Source of the DNA: Sphingomonas sp. Leaf357
GTDB taxonomy: Bacteria; Pseudomonadota; Alphaproteobacteria; Sphingomonadales; Sphingomonadaceae
DNA: 64,000 nucleotides
Direction: 5' to 3'
Assembly (NCBI RefSeq): GCF_001423845.1
Contig: NZ_LMPM01000001.1
Coordinates: forward strand, 2,712,101 to 2,776,100
The notes below the pieces were generated by a model. It did not search any database and was not told the origin of the DNA. It saw only the letters and a list, made by a program, of their open reading frames with translations. This document shows, in pieces, positions 46,534-59,031 of the stretch (within the stretch, counting starts at the first letter, position 1; the number at the start of each line of letters is the position of its first letter). The position numbers and the translations under genes were made by a program.

Positions 46534-47745
46534 ATGATCTCGGTATTCGACCTCAACCTGCGCCACCTGCGTGCCCTTTCCGTCATCGCGACGCACGGCA
46601 CGATGAGCGCCGCAGCATCCGCGGTCAACCTGTCGCAACCGGCGCTGACTCAGGGGCTGGCGAAACTCGAGCGCCGCATCGGCGCTACGCTGTTCGACCG
46701 GCGCAGCGACGGTGTGACGCCGACGCCCGCGGGCCGGATGCTGGCGGAACGCGTCGATGCCGCCTTCGCCCAGCTATCCGCCGCGACGCGCGCCGCGTTC
46801 CGCGGATCCTCACGCGGCTTCGCGCGGCCGGAGGCGTTGATGACGACGACCCAGATGCACGCCTTTCTGCAGCTCGCCGATGCCGGAAGTTTCGTGGATG
46901 CCGCGCGCGCGACCGGTCTGTCGCAACCCGCTTTGCACCGGGCAGTGCGCGACCTGGAGCAGATTTGCGGCGTTGCACTGGTCGAGCGTCGCGGACGTGG
47001 CGTTGCCCTCAGCATCGTCGGCAAGCGCTTCGCCCGCGGCCTTCGGCTCGCCGCCAGCGAGATCGCCGCCGGCCTCAGCGAGATCGCTGGCGATGCCGGG
47101 CAGCCCGCCCGGCTGGCGATCGGCGCGATGCCGCTGTCGCGCGCATTGGTGTTGCCGCATGCACTCGGCGCATTCCTGCGCACCGGGCCGAACGTAGCGA
47201 TCGAAATCTTCGAAGGCGCGTGGCGTGATCTGGTCGAGCCGTTGCGCGACGGCGTGATCGATCTGATGCTCGGCGCGCTGCGCGACGAGGCTCCGGCGGG
47301 GATCGTACAGCGCCCCTTGTTTCGGGATCGCCTGACCGTGGTCGCCCGCGCCGGTCATCCGCTCACCAGGAAGGCCGCCCCGACGCTGGACGATCTGGCC
47401 CTCTATGGCTGGATCGTCGGCCAGGCCGGCACGCCACTTCGCGCGCAATGGGAAACACTTTTCGAAGGCCGCGACCATCCGCCCGCGCCGATCGAGTGCG
47501 GGTCGGTCATGGTCGTGCGCGGACTGCTGGTCGACAGCGACCTGCTGACACTTCTGTCGCCGGACCAGATCGCGATCGAAGTAACCACCGGCATGCTGAC
47601 GCGTATTCCGCTGCCGGGCAATCAGGGGATCCGCACGATCGGTATTTCCACGCGCGTGGACTGGCACCCCACCGCCGCGCAAAGCGCCTTTCTAGATTGT
47701 CTGATCGATGCAGCGGCGATGACAAGAATTCAACAAAACCAATAG
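46534..47745 (+). CDS. ligR: LysR-type regulator of the lig cluster with two tandem HTH domains
   Basis: 403 residues, about 100 more than a usual LysR regulator. The first winged HTH spans residues 9-67 ('[34 protein letters not shown]') and a second, equally complete one spans 105-163 ('[34 protein letters not shown]'). The effector domain follows. It lies between the divergent ligKUI and ligJAB genes, where a lig activator is expected; the name is given by position. The effector is probably a pathway intermediate. Confidence 0.85.
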   Translation: MISVFDLNLRHLRALSVIATHGTMSAAASAVNLSQPALTQGLAKLERRIGATLFDRRSDGVTPTPAGRMLAERVDAAFAQLSAATRAAFRGSSRGFARPEALMTTTQMHAFLQLADAGSFVDAARATGLSQPALHRAVRDLEQICGVALVERRGRGVALSIVGKRFARGLRLAASEIAAGLSEIAGDAGQPARLAIGAMPLSRALVLPHALGAFLRTGPNVAIEIFEGAWRDLVEPLRDGVIDLMLGALRDEAPAGIVQRPLFRDRLTVVARAGHPLTRKAAPTLDDLALYGWIVGQAGTPLRAQWETLFEGRDHPPAPIECGSVMVVRGLLVDSDLLTLLSPDQIAIEVTTGMLTRIPLPGNQGIRTIGISTRVDWHPTAAQSAFLDCLIDAAAMTRIQQNQ

Positions 47746-47798
47746 CGCGGTAGAGCATTCGATTGGCCGCGTCTCCGGCATTGCGCCACGCCGCGCAC

Positions 47799-48820
47799 AT
47801 GACGATGATCATCGATTGCCACGGCCATTACACCACCGCGCCGCCACAGCACGACGCGTGGCGCGATGCGCAGAAGGCGGCCTTCAAGGCGGGCGAGACG
47901 CCCCCGCCTTACCCCGCGATCCACGACGACGAGATTCGCGAGACGATCGAGGCGAACCAGCTGAAGCTCCTGAAGGAGCGCGGCGCGGACATGACGATCT
48001 TCTCGCCCCGCGCCTCGACGATGGGCCATCATATCGGCGACGAGGCCGTCAGCGTGGCGTGGAGCCGCGCCTCCAACGACCTGATTGCGCGCGTCTGCGC
48101 TCTGTATCCCGAAACCTTCGCCGGCGTCTGCATGCTGCCGCAGAGCCCCGAGGCCGATCTCTCGGGGTCGATCGCCGAGCTGGAACGCTGCGTCACCGAA
48201 CTGGGCTTCATCGGCTGCAACCTCAACCCGGATCCCGGCGGCGGGCATTTCGCCTTCCCGGCGCTGACCGACCGGTATTGGTATCCCTTCTACGAGAAGA
48301 TGGTCGAGCTGGACGTCCCGGCGATGATCCACGTCTCGGGCAGCTGCAACCCGGCACTGCACGCGACCGGCGCGTTCTACATCGCCGCCGATACGATCGC
48401 GTTCATGCAGTTGATCCAGGGCGACCTGTTCAAGGATTTCCCGACCTTGCGCTTCATCATCCCGCATGGCGGCGGCGCGGTGCCCTATCATTGGGGCCGC
48501 TATCGCGGGCTGGCCGACATGCTGAAGCAGCCGAGCCTCGACACGCATGTGATGAACAACGTCTATTTCGACACCTGCGTGTATCACCAGCCGGGCATCG
48601 ATCTGTTGGCGGAGGTGATCGATACCAAGAACATCCTGTTCGGCAGCGAGATGGTCGGCGCGGTGCGCGGTATCGATCCGCAGACCGGGCAATATTTCGA
48701 CGACACCAAGCGCTATGTCGATGCCCTGCCGGTCAGCGCCGAACAGAAGCATGCGATCTTCGAGGGCAATGCCCGCCGCGTGTTCCCCCGCCTCGACACC
48801 AAGCTGAAGGCCCGCGGGCT

Positions 48821-48824
<4 letters not shown>
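47799..48824 (+). CDS. ligJ: 4-oxalomesaconate hydratase
   Basis: 341 residues from the ATG at 47799; an ATG at 47805 is also possible, and no clear ribosome site decides. Amidohydrolase fold with 'MIIDCHGHYTTAPPQHDAWR' (HxH), 'NLNPDPGGGHFAFP', 'MIHVSGSCNP', 'IIPHGGGAVPYHWGRYRG' and 'LFGSEMVGAVRG', closely following LigJ. It hydrates 4-oxalomesaconate to 4-carboxy-4-hydroxy-2-oxoadipate. Its stop overlaps the ligA start (GTGA). Confidence 0.94.
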
Positions 48825-50145
<1,321 letters not shown>

Positions 50146-50163
50146 CCTTATCCCAGCCCGACC

Positions 50164-50241
50164 GTCACCCCAGGGCAGGCTGGGGCCTTGCGGCAATGGG
50201 CGCGACCTACACCACGAGACCCCAGCCTGCGCTGGGGTGAC
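50164..50241. repeat. Paired inverted repeat between ligB and ligC
   Basis: GTCACCCCAGGGCAGGCTGG (from 50164) and its imperfect complement ending at 50241 (GACCCCAGCCTGCGCTGGGG from 50218) are inverted about 32 bases apart. Each half also folds on itself (CCCCAG/CTGGGG). This is a REP/BIME-like element inside the lig operon and may shape differential mRNA stability of ligJAB and ligC-pobA. Confidence 0.75.
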
Positions 50242-50264
50242 GCTTTTGAATTTGGAGGCATCGC

Positions 50265-51203
50265 ATGAAAATCGCCCTAGCCGGAGCCGGCGCGTTTGGA
50301 GAAAAGCATCTCGACGGCCTGAAACTGATCGACGGCGTAGAGGTCACCAGCCTCGTCGGCCGCCGCCTCGAACCGACGCAGGAGATCGCGGCGAAATACG
50401 GCATCGGCCACGCCACGAGCGATCTCGCCGAGACGCTCGCGCGGGACGATGTCGATGCGGTCATCCTTTGCACGCCGACGCAGATGCACGCCGCCCAGGC
50501 GATCCAGTGCATGGACGCGGGCAAGCACGTGCAGGTCGAGATCCCGCTCGCCGACAGCCTCGCCGATGCCGAGGCGGTGCTCACCAAGAGCCGCGAGACC
50601 GGCCTCACCTGCATGGTCGGCCACACGCGACGCTTCAATCCAAGCCACCAGTTCGTCCACGACAAGATCGTCGCGGGTGACATCGCGATCCAACAGATGG
50701 ACGTGCAGACCTATTTCTTCCGCCGCAAGAACATGAACGCCAAGGGCGAGGCACGGTCCTGGACCGATCACCTGCTCTGGCATCACGCCGCGCACACCGT
50801 CGATCTGTTCGCCTATCAGGCCGGTCCGATCGTCAAGGCCAACGCGATCGAAGGGCCGATCCATCCCGAACTCGGCATCGCGATGGACATGTCGATCCAG
50901 TTGAAGGCGGAGAGCGGCGCGATCTGCACCCTGTCGCTGAGCTTCAACAATGACGGGCCGCTCGGCACCTTCTTCCGCTACATCTGCGACAACGGCACCT
51001 ATCTGGCGCGCTACGACGACCTGTTCACCGGCAAGGACGAGCAGATCGACGTGTCGAACGTCGCGGTGTCGATGAATGGCATCGAACTGCAGGACCGCGA
51101 ATTCATCGCCGCGATCCGCGAAGGCCGCGAACCCAATTCGTCGGTCGCTCAGGTTCTGCCCTGCTACCGCGTGCTCGACGCGCTCGAGAAACAGCTCGCG
51201 TGA
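50265..51203 (+). CDS. ligC: 4-carboxy-2-hydroxymuconate-6-semialdehyde dehydrogenase
   Basis: 312 residues of the Gfo/Idh/MocA fold. N-terminal 'IALAGAGAFGEKHLDGLK' (GxGxxG) binds NADP, with 'HVQVEIPLADSLADAEAV', 'GHTRRFNPSHQF' and 'LLWHHAAHTVDLFAYQ' in the substrate domain. It oxidises the hemiacetal form of the ring-cleavage product to 2-pyrone-4,6-dicarboxylate. GGAGG precedes the ATG. The stop overlaps the pobA GTG start (GTGA). Confidence 0.95.
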   Translation: MKIALAGAGAFGEKHLDGLKLIDGVEVTSLVGRRLEPTQEIAAKYGIGHATSDLAETLARDDVDAVILCTPTQMHAAQAIQCMDAGKHVQVEIPLADSLADAEAVLTKSRETGLTCMVGHTRRFNPSHQFVHDKIVAGDIAIQQMDVQTYFFRRKNMNAKGEARSWTDHLLWHHAAHTVDLFAYQAGPIVKANAIEGPIHPELGIAMDMSIQLKAESGAICTLSLSFNNDGPLGTFFRYICDNGTYLARYDDLFTGKDEQIDVSNVAVSMNGIELQDREFIAAIREGREPNSSVAQVLPCYRVLDALEKQLA

Positions 51204-52375
51204 CAGCGCCGTCGAAGACCGGGGTCGCGATCATCGGTGCCGGGCCGGCGGGGCTGCTGCTCGGCCATCTGTTGCGTGCCGCCGGCATCGCTTGCGTGAT
51301 CGTCGAGCGGCAGGACCGTGCCTATGTCGAGAGCCGCATCCGCGCCGGGGTCCTCGAACGGACCACCACCGATCTGCTGCGCCGGCTCGGCATCGACGCC
51401 CGGCTGAACGCCGAAGGGCTGATCGAACACGGCTTCAACCTCGCCCATGACGACCTGCTGATCCGCATCGACGTCAGCGCGCTCACCGGCCAGCCCGTCA
51501 CCGTCTACGGCCAGACGGAGGTGACGCGCGACCTGATCGCCGCCGCGCCGGAGCGCGACCTGGATATCATGTTCGAGGCCAAGGACGTGGTGCTGCACGA
51601 CGTGACCGGCGATGCCCCTTTCGTGACCTTCACCCGGGACGGGGTGACGCAGCGAATCGACGCCGATTTCATCGCCGGCTGCGACGGGTTCCACGGCCCG
51701 TCGCGCAAGGCGATCCCGGCGGTCGCCTGCGAATACGAGCGCGAATATCCGTTCGGCTGGCTCGGCATCCTCGCCGACGTGCCGCCCTGCCATGACGAGC
51801 TGATCTACGCGAACACCGATGCCGGTTTCGCGCTCGCTTCGATGCGCTCGGCGACGCGCAGCCGCTATTACATCCAGGTGCCGTTGACCGAACGGGTCGA
51901 GGATTGGCCCGCCGACCGGCTTTGGGACGAACTCGAACGCCGCTTCGCGCCGCTTGCCAGCCGCCCGGTCGTTCGCGGCCCTGCACTCGAAATCTCGATC
52001 GCGCCCTTGCGATCCTACGTGTTCGAAACGATGCGCCACGGGCGACTGTTCCTGGCGGGGGACTCGGCACACATCGTGCCGCCGACCGGGGCCAAGGGCC
52101 TCAATTTGGCTGCCTCCGATATCGCCTATCTCTCCGATGCCTTCATCGCGCACTATCGCGGCGATGAGAGCGGATTGACCGGCTATCAGGCCAGGGCGCT
52201 CGCGCGAATCTGGAAGGCCGAGCGCTTCAGCTGGTATCTGACCAAGCTGATGCACCGCTTCCCCGAAGACGGCGCGTTCGAGCGGCGGATGCAGATCGCC
52301 GAACTCGATTACGTCGCGCAATCGCAGGCGATGCAGACCGCGATCGCCGAGAATTACGTGGGTCTGCCACTCTAA
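51200..52375 (+). CDS. pobA: 4-hydroxybenzoate 3-monooxygenase
   Basis: 391 residues from a GTG at 51200. FAD motif '[20 protein letters not shown]', '[19 protein letters not shown]' typical of p-hydroxybenzoate hydroxylase, '[13 protein letters not shown]' and '[24 protein letters not shown]'. The NADPH-dependent enzyme converts 4-hydroxybenzoate to protocatechuate, the substrate of LigAB. Its stop overlaps the convergent hutU stop in the four bases 52372-52375. Confidence 0.96.
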   Translation: MTAPSKTGVAIIGAGPAGLLLGHLLRAAGIACVIVERQDRAYVESRIRAGVLERTTTDLLRRLGIDARLNAEGLIEHGFNLAHDDLLIRIDVSALTGQPVTVYGQTEVTRDLIAAAPERDLDIMFEAKDVVLHDVTGDAPFVTFTRDGVTQRIDADFIAGCDGFHGPSRKAIPAVACEYEREYPFGWLGILADVPPCHDELIYANTDAGFALASMRSATRSRYYIQVPLTERVEDWPADRLWDELERRFAPLASRPVVRGPALEISIAPLRSYVFETMRHGRLFLAGDSAHIVPPTGAKGLNLAASDIAYLSDAFIAHYRGDESGLTGYQARALARIWKAERFSWYLTKLMHRFPEDGAFERRMQIAELDYVAQSQAMQTAIAENYVGLPL

Positions 52376-54024
52376 ATCGAGGGCAGATCCAGCCCCTGCT
52401 CCCCTGCGCACGCGATCGCGTCCTCATACCCCGCATCGGCGTGGCGCATCACGCCGGTGGCGGGATCGTTCCACAAGACGCGGGCCAGGCGCTTCGCCGC
52501 CGCCTCGGTGCCGTCGGCGACGATCACCATGCCGCTATGCTGCGAGAAGCCCATTCCGACGCCACCGCCATGATGCAGCGATACCCAGGTCGCGCCGCTC
52601 GCGGTGTTGAGCAGCGCATTGAGCAAGGGCCAGTCCGATACCGCGTCGGAGCCGTCGCGCATCGCCTCCGTTTCGCGATTGGGGCTGGCGACCGATCCGC
52701 TATCGAGGTGATCGCGACCGATCACGACCGGTGCCTTCAACTCGCCGCTCGCGACCATCTCGTTGAACGCGAGGCCGAGCCGGTGGCGATCGCCCAGCCC
52801 GACCCAGCAGATGCGTGCCGGCAGGCCCTGAAACTTGATGCGGTCGCGTGCCATGTCGAGCCAGCGGTGCAGATGCGCGTCGTCGGGCAGCAATTCCTTC
52901 ACCTTGGAGTCGGTCCGATAGATGTCCTCTGGATCCCCCGACAGCGCAACCCAGCGAAACGGCCCGATACCGCGACAGAATAGCGGGCGGATATAGGCCG
53001 GCACGAAGCCGGGGAAGTCGAACGCGTTCGTCACGCCCGCGTCGAGCGCGACCTGACGAATATTGTTGCCGTAATCGACCGTCGGCACGCCCGCCGCCTG
53101 GAAATCGAGCATCGCGCGGACATGGATCGCCATCGACTCTTTCGCTGCCGTCGCGACCGCCGCCGGATCGCGCTCGCGCTCGGCGAACCAGCGATTGAGC
53201 GACCAGCCCGCGGGCAGGTACCCGTTCACTGGATCGTGCGCCGACGTCTGGTCGGTCAGCAGATCGGGCCGTACCCCGCGCCGGAACAGTTCGGGCAGTA
53301 TCTCCGCCGCATTGCCGCGCAGCCCGACCGAGATCGGCGCGGTGGCATTGGTGACGAGATCGAGCGCTTCCTCGATCGTTTCGGCCGCGCGATCGAGATA
53401 GCCGGTACGCAGCCGCATCTCGATCCGGCTGGGCTGGCATTCGATCGCCAGGCACGACGCACCCGCCATCACCGCCGCCAGCGGTTGCGCACCGCCCATC
53501 CCGCCAAGTCCCGCCGTCAACAACCACTTGCCGGCAAGAGTGCCGCCATAATGCTGGCGCCCCATCTCCACAAAGGTTTCGTAGGTGCCCTGCACGATGC
53601 CCTGCGTGCCGATATAGATCCACGATCCCGCCGTCATCTGGCCGTACATCGCCAGCCCCTTGCGATCGAGGTCGTTGAAATGCTCCCAGGTCGCCCAATG
53701 CGGCACGAGGTTGGAATTGGCGATCAGCACGCGCGGCGCGTCGGCATGCGTGCGGAACACCCCCACCGGCTTGCCCGACTGTACGAGCAGGGTTTCGTCA
53801 TCCTCCAAGCGGCGCAGGGTATCCACGATGCGATCGAAACTCTCCCAATCGCGCGCCGCCCGACCGATGCCGCCATAGACGACCAACTCCTGCGGGTTCT
53901 CGGCCACGTCCGGATGAAGGTTGTTCATGAGCATCCGCAAAGGTGCCTCGGTCAGCCAGCCTTTCGCTGTGAGGTCTGTGCCCGTGGCGGCGCGGATGAT
54001 GCGATTATTGTCCAGACGCGTCAT
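52372..54024 (-). CDS. hutU: Urocanate hydratase
   Basis: 550 residues, normal length. NAD-binding and conserved segments include '[30 protein letters not shown]', '[27 protein letters not shown]', '[18 protein letters not shown]' and '[17 protein letters not shown]'. It converts urocanate to imidazolonepropionate using tightly bound NAD+. Start overlaps the hutG stop by four bases; last gene of hutI-H-G-U. Confidence 0.97.
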   Translation of the reverse strand: MTRLDNNRIIRAATGTDLTAKGWLTEAPLRMLMNNLHPDVAENPQELVVYGGIGRAARDWESFDRIVDTLRRLEDDETLLVQSGKPVGVFRTHADAPRVLIANSNLVPHWATWEHFNDLDRKGLAMYGQMTAGSWIYIGTQGIVQGTYETFVEMGRQHYGGTLAGKWLLTAGLGGMGGAQPLAAVMAGASCLAIECQPSRIEMRLRTGYLDRAAETIEEALDLVTNATAPISVGLRGNAAEILPELFRRGVRPDLLTDQTSAHDPVNGYLPAGWSLNRWFAERERDPAAVATAAKESMAIHVRAMLDFQAAGVPTVDYGNNIRQVALDAGVTNAFDFPGFVPAYIRPLFCRGIGPFRWVALSGDPEDIYRTDSKVKELLPDDAHLHRWLDMARDRIKFQGLPARICWVGLGDRHRLGLAFNEMVASGELKAPVVIGRDHLDSGSVASPNRETEAMRDGSDAVSDWPLLNALLNTASGATWVSLHHGGGVGMGFSQHSGMVIVADGTEAAAKRLARVLWNDPATGVMRHADAGYEDAIACAGEQGLDLPSI

Positions 54025-54842
54025 GACGATCCTCTCGCGAAATCGATGCAGGCGGTGAGTATGTTGCGCAATATTGTGCGCAACGGCGCGGCCGTTTCAG
54101 GATCATACGGGGCCGGCCAGCTATGTTCGTCGATCGCGCCCGCCGGATCGGCCATGTAACCGCGACAGGCGAGCTCCATCTGGATGGCATGCACCCCTGC
54201 CTCCGGTTCGCCGTAATGGCGCGTCGTCCACCCGCCCTTGAAGCGACCATCGACGACGTGGCTGTAGCCGGAGAACGCCGCGTGCGCGGCCACGACCTGC
54301 GTCAGTCGGGACGCACAGGCCGCACCGTCAAAGGTGCCGATGTTGAATTGCGGCAGTTCACCATCGAACAGGCGCGGCACGATCGACCGGATCGAATGAG
54401 CATCGTACAACACGACGCGATCATACTGGCGCCGCAGCCGCTGCAATTCGTCGGCGATCGCGGCATGATAGGGATCGAACCATATCGCGCGCCGCTCAGC
54501 GATATCCTGCGGACTAGGTTCCGGCCCTTCCCGGTACAGCGGCTCGCCATCGAAGGTCTCGATCGGACAAAGCCCCGTCGTCGCCTGCCCCGGATATAGC
54601 GACACACCGGAAGGGTCGCGATTCACGTCTATCACCGATCGCGAGATCGTCGTGCGGACGGTGGTCGCGCCGAGCGCGCCGGCGAAATCATAGAGCCGGT
54701 CGATCCACCAGTCCGCATCCTTGCGCGCCAGCCAGGGTGAGCGAAACCGACTTGCGATACTTTCAGGAATGTCGGTGCCGGTATGTGGGAATGCCACGAC
54801 CAGCGGCGCATCGCCCGGCGAGACCTGCAACCAATCGGTCAT
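54021..54842 (-). CDS. hutG: N-formylglutamate deformylase
   Basis: 273 residues of the same family as the protein at the left window edge. '[15 protein letters not shown]', '[12 protein letters not shown]', '[13 protein letters not shown]' and '[18 protein letters not shown]' contain the zinc and substrate residues. It gives glutamate and formate in the last step of the HutF-type histidine pathway. Overlaps hutH by four bases and hutU by four. Confidence 0.94.
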   Translation of the reverse strand: MTDWLQVSPGDAPLVVAFPHTGTDIPESIASRFRSPWLARKDADWWIDRLYDFAGALGATTVRTTISRSVIDVNRDPSGVSLYPGQATTGLCPIETFDGEPLYREGPEPSPQDIAERRAIWFDPYHAAIADELQRLRRQYDRVVLYDAHSIRSIVPRLFDGELPQFNIGTFDGAACASRLTQVVAAHAAFSGYSHVVDGRFKGGWTTRHYGEPEAGVHAIQMELACRGYMADPAGAIDEHSWPAPYDPETAAPLRTILRNILTACIDFARGSS

Positions 54843-56368
54843 GCCAGCCCTGGCAGGTCAACGCCGGCCGCGTCGATCAGCGCACCCGACCGCACGAGCG
54901 CATTGGCCGCCTCCATATCGGGATGGAAATGGCGGTCGTCGTCCAGGTGCGGTACCCGATACCGCACTATCGCTCGGGCCGCCTCCAGCGCTTCGCTCGA
55001 CCTGAGCGGCGCGTGAAAGTCGCAGCCTTGCGCCGCCGCCAACGCCTCGATCCCGATCACCGCGCTGGCATTCTCCGCCATCGCCAGCAGCCGCCGGCTG
55101 CCATGCGCGGCCATCGACACGTGGTCCTCCTGATTGGCCGAGGTCGGGATCGAATCCACGCTGGCCGGATAGGCGCGCTGCTTGTTCTCCGACACCAGCG
55201 CCGCCGCCGTCACCTGCGGGATCATGAAGCCCGAATTCAGCCCGGGCTTCGGCGTCAGGAACGCCGGCAGACCGGACAGCGCCGGATCGACCAGCATCGC
55301 GATGCGGCGTTCGGAAATCGATCCGATCTCGCAGATCGCCAGCGCGATGATGTCGGCGGCGAAGGCCACTGGTTCGGCATGGAAATTCCCGCCGGACAAC
55401 GCCTCGTCGGTATCGGGAAAGATCAACGGATTGTCGGTCACGCCATTGGCCTCGATCGCAAGCGTCGTCGCGGCTTGGCGCAGGATGTCGAGCGCCGCGC
55501 CCATCACCTGCGGCTGGCAGCGCAGACAATACGGATCCTGCACCCGGGTATCGCCGATCAGATGCGACGCGCGGATCGCCGATCCCTGCATCAGCCCGCG
55601 CAGCGCATCTCCGACCGCGATCTGCCCGGCATGGCCGCGCAGGCGATGGATCCGCGGATCGAACGGCGCATCCGACCCTCGCGCTGCCTCGGTCGAGAGC
55701 GCGCCGGTGACCAGCGCCGAACGGAACACGGTTTCCGTTTCGAACAAACCGGCCAGCGCGTTGGCGCAGGAGAATTGCGTTCCGTTGAGCAGCGCCAGCC
55801 CCTCCTTCGGCCCGAGCGTGAGCGGCGCGAGCCCCGCCGCCGCCAACGCCGCGTCGGCCGGCACGCGCCGCCCCTCCACAAACATCTCCCCCACCCCGAT
55901 CATCGCCGCCGCCATATGCGCGAGCGGCGCGAGATCGCCCGATGCCCCGACCGATCCCTGGCACGGCACCACCGGTGTCAGACCCCGCGCCAGCATCGCC
56001 TCCATCAGCGCGATCGTCGCCGGTGCCACGCCGGAGGCCCCCTGCGACAGGCTGCCGAGCTTGAGCGCCATCATCAAGCGGATCACCGCGATCGGGCTGG
56101 ATTCACCGGTGCCCGCCGCGTGGCTCAGCACGATGTTCCGCTGCAGCGTCGCCAGATCCTCGGACGCGATGCGCACGCTGGCGAGTTTGCCGAAACCGGT
56201 ATTAATCCCGTAGACGGGCTCGCCGCGGGCGAGGATACGCTCCACGCCGGCGGCGCTGGCGGCGATGGTCGGTCCGCTGGCGGGATCCAACGCCATGTCC
56301 GCGCCACGATACACCGCACGCCATTCGGCCAGCGACACGCCCCCGCTCTTCAGGATCACGCGGTTCAT
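54839..56368 (-). CDS. hutH: Histidine ammonia-lyase
   Basis: 509 residues from an ATG at 56368 with GAGAGGGAA directly before it. The MIO cofactor triad Ala-Ser-Gly is at 142-144 in '[17 protein letters not shown]'; '[15 protein letters not shown]' is the N-terminal active-site loop. The enzyme deaminates histidine to urocanate. The frame is open further upstream but that part lies inside hutI. Overlaps hutI stop by four bases. Confidence 0.97.
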   Translation of the reverse strand: MNRVILKSGGVSLAEWRAVYRGADMALDPASGPTIAASAAGVERILARGEPVYGINTGFGKLASVRIASEDLATLQRNIVLSHAAGTGESSPIAVIRLMMALKLGSLSQGASGVAPATIALMEAMLARGLTPVVPCQGSVGASGDLAPLAHMAAAMIGVGEMFVEGRRVPADAALAAAGLAPLTLGPKEGLALLNGTQFSCANALAGLFETETVFRSALVTGALSTEAARGSDAPFDPRIHRLRGHAGQIAVGDALRGLMQGSAIRASHLIGDTRVQDPYCLRCQPQVMGAALDILRQAATTLAIEANGVTDNPLIFPDTDEALSGGNFHAEPVAFAADIIALAICEIGSISERRIAMLVDPALSGLPAFLTPKPGLNSGFMIPQVTAAALVSENKQRAYPASVDSIPTSANQEDHVSMAAHGSRRLLAMAENASAVIGIEALAAAQGCDFHAPLRSSEALEAARAIVRYRVPHLDDDRHFHPDMEAANALVRSGALIDAAGVDLPGLA

Positions 56369-57570
56369 TTCCCTCTCCAGATACGGGCATGCAGCGGGTT
56401 GAACCCGATGCGGTAGACCAGGTCCGCCGGGCGCCCGACGTCCCAGATCGCGAGATCGCAGGACTTGCCGGCTTCCAGCGTGCCGATATCGTCCGCCATC
56501 CCCAGCGCCCGCGCGGCGTTCCGCGTGACCGCGGCAAGACATTCGTCGACCGTCAGCCGGAACAGGGTTGCCGCCATGTTCATCGCCAGCAGGACCGAGG
56601 TGAGCGGCGACGTGCCGGGATTGCAATCGGTCGCCAGTGCGATCGGAACGCCTGCGGCTCGCAGCGCGGCGATTGGCGGAAGCTGCGTCTCGCGCATGAA
56701 ATAATAGGCGCCCGGCAGGAGCACCGCGACGGTGCCGGCGTGCGCCATCGCGGCGACGCCGGTGGGCGAGAGATATTCGAGATGGTCCGCCGACAAGGCT
56801 CCATGCTGCGCAGCAAGCGCCGCCCCTTCGAGGTTCGAGAGCTGCTCGGCGTGAAGCTTCACGGGTAGTTCGTATCGGGCAGCGACCTCGAGCACGCGGG
56901 CGATCTGCTGAGGACTGAAGCCGATGCCCTCGCAGAACCCATCCACTGCATCGACGAGCCCCTCGACCGCCAGCGCCGGAAGCATCTCGTCGCATAGGAG
57001 AGCGATGTACCCATCCGGATCGCCGGCATATTCCGGCGGCAGGGCATGCGCGCCGAGGAACGTTGCGCGGATCGCGACGTCGCGCCGATCGGCCAGCGCC
57101 CGGATCGCACGCAACATCTTGCGTTCGCCGTCCAACGACAGACCGTAACCCGATTTGACCTCTATCGTCGTCACGCCCTCGGCGATCAGCGCGTCGAGGC
57201 GGGGCAGCGCGCTGGCGACCAATTCCTCCTCGCTCGCCGCGCGGGTGGCGCGCATCGTCGACAGAATGCCGCCCCCTGCCCGCGCGATCTCCTCATACGA
57301 CGCGCCAGCCAGTTTCTGCTCGAATTCCAGCGCGCGGTTGCCGCCATGGACGAGATGCGTGTGGCAATCGATCAGCCCCGGCGTGATCAGCCGGCCGGCG
57401 CAGTCCACGACATCCGCCGCCGCGAAGCTCGGCGCATCCACCGCCGCACCGGCATAAACGATGCGGCCATCCTTGGCCGCGATCACCCCATCGTCGATCA
57501 CGCCGGACCCCGGCTGATCGGCACGCAGGGTCGCGATCCGGGCGCGGGTCCAAAGGCGATCGCACAACAT
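56365..57570 (-). CDS. hutI: Imidazolonepropionase
   Basis: 401 residues from an ATG at 57570 with GGAG six bases upstream. Metal ligands in '[19 protein letters not shown]' (HxH), '[13 protein letters not shown]' and 'SADHLEYLS', with '[12 protein letters not shown]' as the C-terminal Asp. It hydrolyses imidazolonepropionate to formiminoglutamate. First gene of the minus-strand hut operon, downstream of the palindrome at 57606-57619. Confidence 0.96.
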   Translation of the reverse strand: MLCDRLWTRARIATLRADQPGSGVIDDGVIAAKDGRIVYAGAAVDAPSFAAADVVDCAGRLITPGLIDCHTHLVHGGNRALEFEQKLAGASYEEIARAGGGILSTMRATRAASEEELVASALPRLDALIAEGVTTIEVKSGYGLSLDGERKMLRAIRALADRRDVAIRATFLGAHALPPEYAGDPDGYIALLCDEMLPALAVEGLVDAVDGFCEGIGFSPQQIARVLEVAARYELPVKLHAEQLSNLEGAALAAQHGALSADHLEYLSPTGVAAMAHAGTVAVLLPGAYYFMRETQLPPIAALRAAGVPIALATDCNPGTSPLTSVLLAMNMAATLFRLTVDECLAAVTRNAARALGMADDIGTLEAGKSCDLAIWDVGRPADLVYRIGFNPLHARIWRGK

Positions 57571-57605
57571 CGGCAACTCCGGGTGGAGGGTGGCATCGAA
57601 TCGAA

Positions 57606-57619
57606 TATGTATATACATA
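57606..57619. promoter_or_regulatory. HutC-type operator between hutI and hutF
   Basis: TATGTATATACATA is a perfect 14-bp palindrome, 36 bp before hutI and 57 bp before hutF. It matches the TGTATATACA core known for HutC repressors of proteobacteria, which release DNA on binding urocanate. One site placed here could control both divergent hut transcripts, including hutC itself. Confidence 0.85.
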
Positions 57620-57675
57620 ACCATGCGCGCTACGCGCTGTCCATTCGCCCAAGCCATCCAGTCGAGGAGCTTCAC

Positions 57676-59031
57676 ATGCGACTGTGGTTCGAATCCGCTT
57701 TGCTGCCTGAAGGGTGGCGGAAAGACGTACGGATCGACGTGGCTAACGGCCTGATCGCCGCAGTGATGTTCGGCGTCCAGCCCGAGCCCGGCGACGATCG
57801 CCATGGCCCCGCCATGCCCGGCCTGCCTAACCTCCACAGTCATGCTTTCCAGCGCGGAATGGCTGGCCTCGCCGAAGTTTCCGGCCGGAGCGAAGACAGT
57901 TTCTGGACGTGGCGCGAGACGATGTACCGCTTCGTCGCCGCGCTCGATCCCGACACGCTGCAGGCGATCGCCGCCTTGGCCTATATCGAAATGCTCGAAA
58001 GCGGCTTCACGCGGGTCGGCGAGTTCCATTATCTGCACCACGGTCCGGACGGTCGCGCCTATGACGATCGCGCGGCGATGGCCGCGGCGATCGCCGCCGC
58101 CGCGCAGGAGAGCGGCATTGCGCTGACGCTGCTACCGGTCTTCTACGCCCATGCCGATTTCGGCGGCACCCCGCCCCGCACCACGCAGGCCCGCTTCGTC
58201 AACGATCTCGACGGGTTCGCGCGGCTGATCGACGACAGCCGCCATGCGCTCGCCGGGCTGGATCAGGCGGTGATCGGCGTCGCTCCGCACAGCTTGCGCG
58301 CGGTGACGGCGGCGGAACTGGCCGTCGTCACGACCCTTCTTCCCGACGCTCCGATCCATATCCATATCGCCGAACAGACCCGTGAGGTTGAGGCCTGCAT
58401 GGCATGGAGCGGACAGCGACCGGTCGAATGGTTGTTCGATCGTGCGGAGGTCGATCGCCGCTGGTGCCTCGTCCACGCCACACATGTCGTCGAGGCCGAG
58501 TTGCGGCAGATCGCGGCCAGCGAAGCGGTCGTCGGGCTGTGCCCGATCACCGAGGCCAATCTGGGTGATGGCCTGTTCCCCGCTCGCGCGTTTCAGGCGC
58601 AAGGCGGGCGCTTCGGCGTCGGATCGGATTCCAACGTACGGATCGATGCCGGCGAGGAACTGCGCCTGCTCGAATATGGCCAGCGCCTGACACACGAGAT
58701 GCGCAACGTCCTATCCAATGGCCCGGGCCGCTCGACCGGTGCGACGCTGTGGAGCATGGCGTTCCAGGGCGGCGCTCGAGCGCTCGGCGCATCCGGCGCC
58801 GGCCTCGCCGTCGGCGCACCGGCGGACCTCGTCTCGTTTCTGCCCAGTCATCCCGCCTCGGTCGGGCGGCACGGCGACCAGCTGATCGACAGCTGGGTGT
58901 TCGGTGGCGCGCGCGATCATATCGACTCCGTGTGGCGGGCCGGGCGCAAGTGCGTCAGCGGTGGCCGTCATCATGATCGCGAGCGCATCACGGCGCGCTA
59001 TGTTGATGTCATGAAGGGCCTGCTGGCGTGA
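57676..59031 (+). CDS. hutF: Formiminoglutamate deiminase
   Basis: 451 residues. Amidohydrolase fold with '[20 protein letters not shown]' (HxH), '[16 protein letters not shown]', '[14 protein letters not shown]', '[12 protein letters not shown]' and '[21 protein letters not shown]'. It converts formiminoglutamate to N-formylglutamate and ammonia, so this organism uses the five-step route and needs HutG. GAGGAG precedes the ATG. The stop overlaps the hutC GTG. Confidence 0.95.
   Translation: MRLWFESALLPEGWRKDVRIDVANGLIAAVMFGVQPEPGDDRHGPAMPGLPNLHSHAFQRGMAGLAEVSGRSEDSFWTWRETMYRFVAALDPDTLQAIAALAYIEMLESGFTRVGEFHYLHHGPDGRAYDDRAAMAAAIAAAAQESGIALTLLPVFYAHADFGGTPPRTTQARFVNDLDGFARLIDDSRHALAGLDQAVIGVAPHSLRAVTAAELAVVTTLLPDAPIHIHIAEQTREVEACMAWSGQRPVEWLFDRAEVDRRWCLVHATHVVEAELRQIAASEAVVGLCPITEANLGDGLFPARAFQAQGGRFGVGSDSNVRIDAGEELRLLEYGQRLTHEMRNVLSNGPGRSTGATLWSMAFQGGARALGASGAGLAVGAPADLVSFLPSHPASVGRHGDQLIDSWVFGGARDHIDSVWRAGRKCVSGGRHHDRERITARYVDVMKGLLA

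Noticed and set aside
57571..58041. An N-terminal extension of hutI up to 58041
   Set aside because: It would cross the HutC operator and the start of hutF; the ATG at 57570 has a good ribosome site and gives the normal family length.
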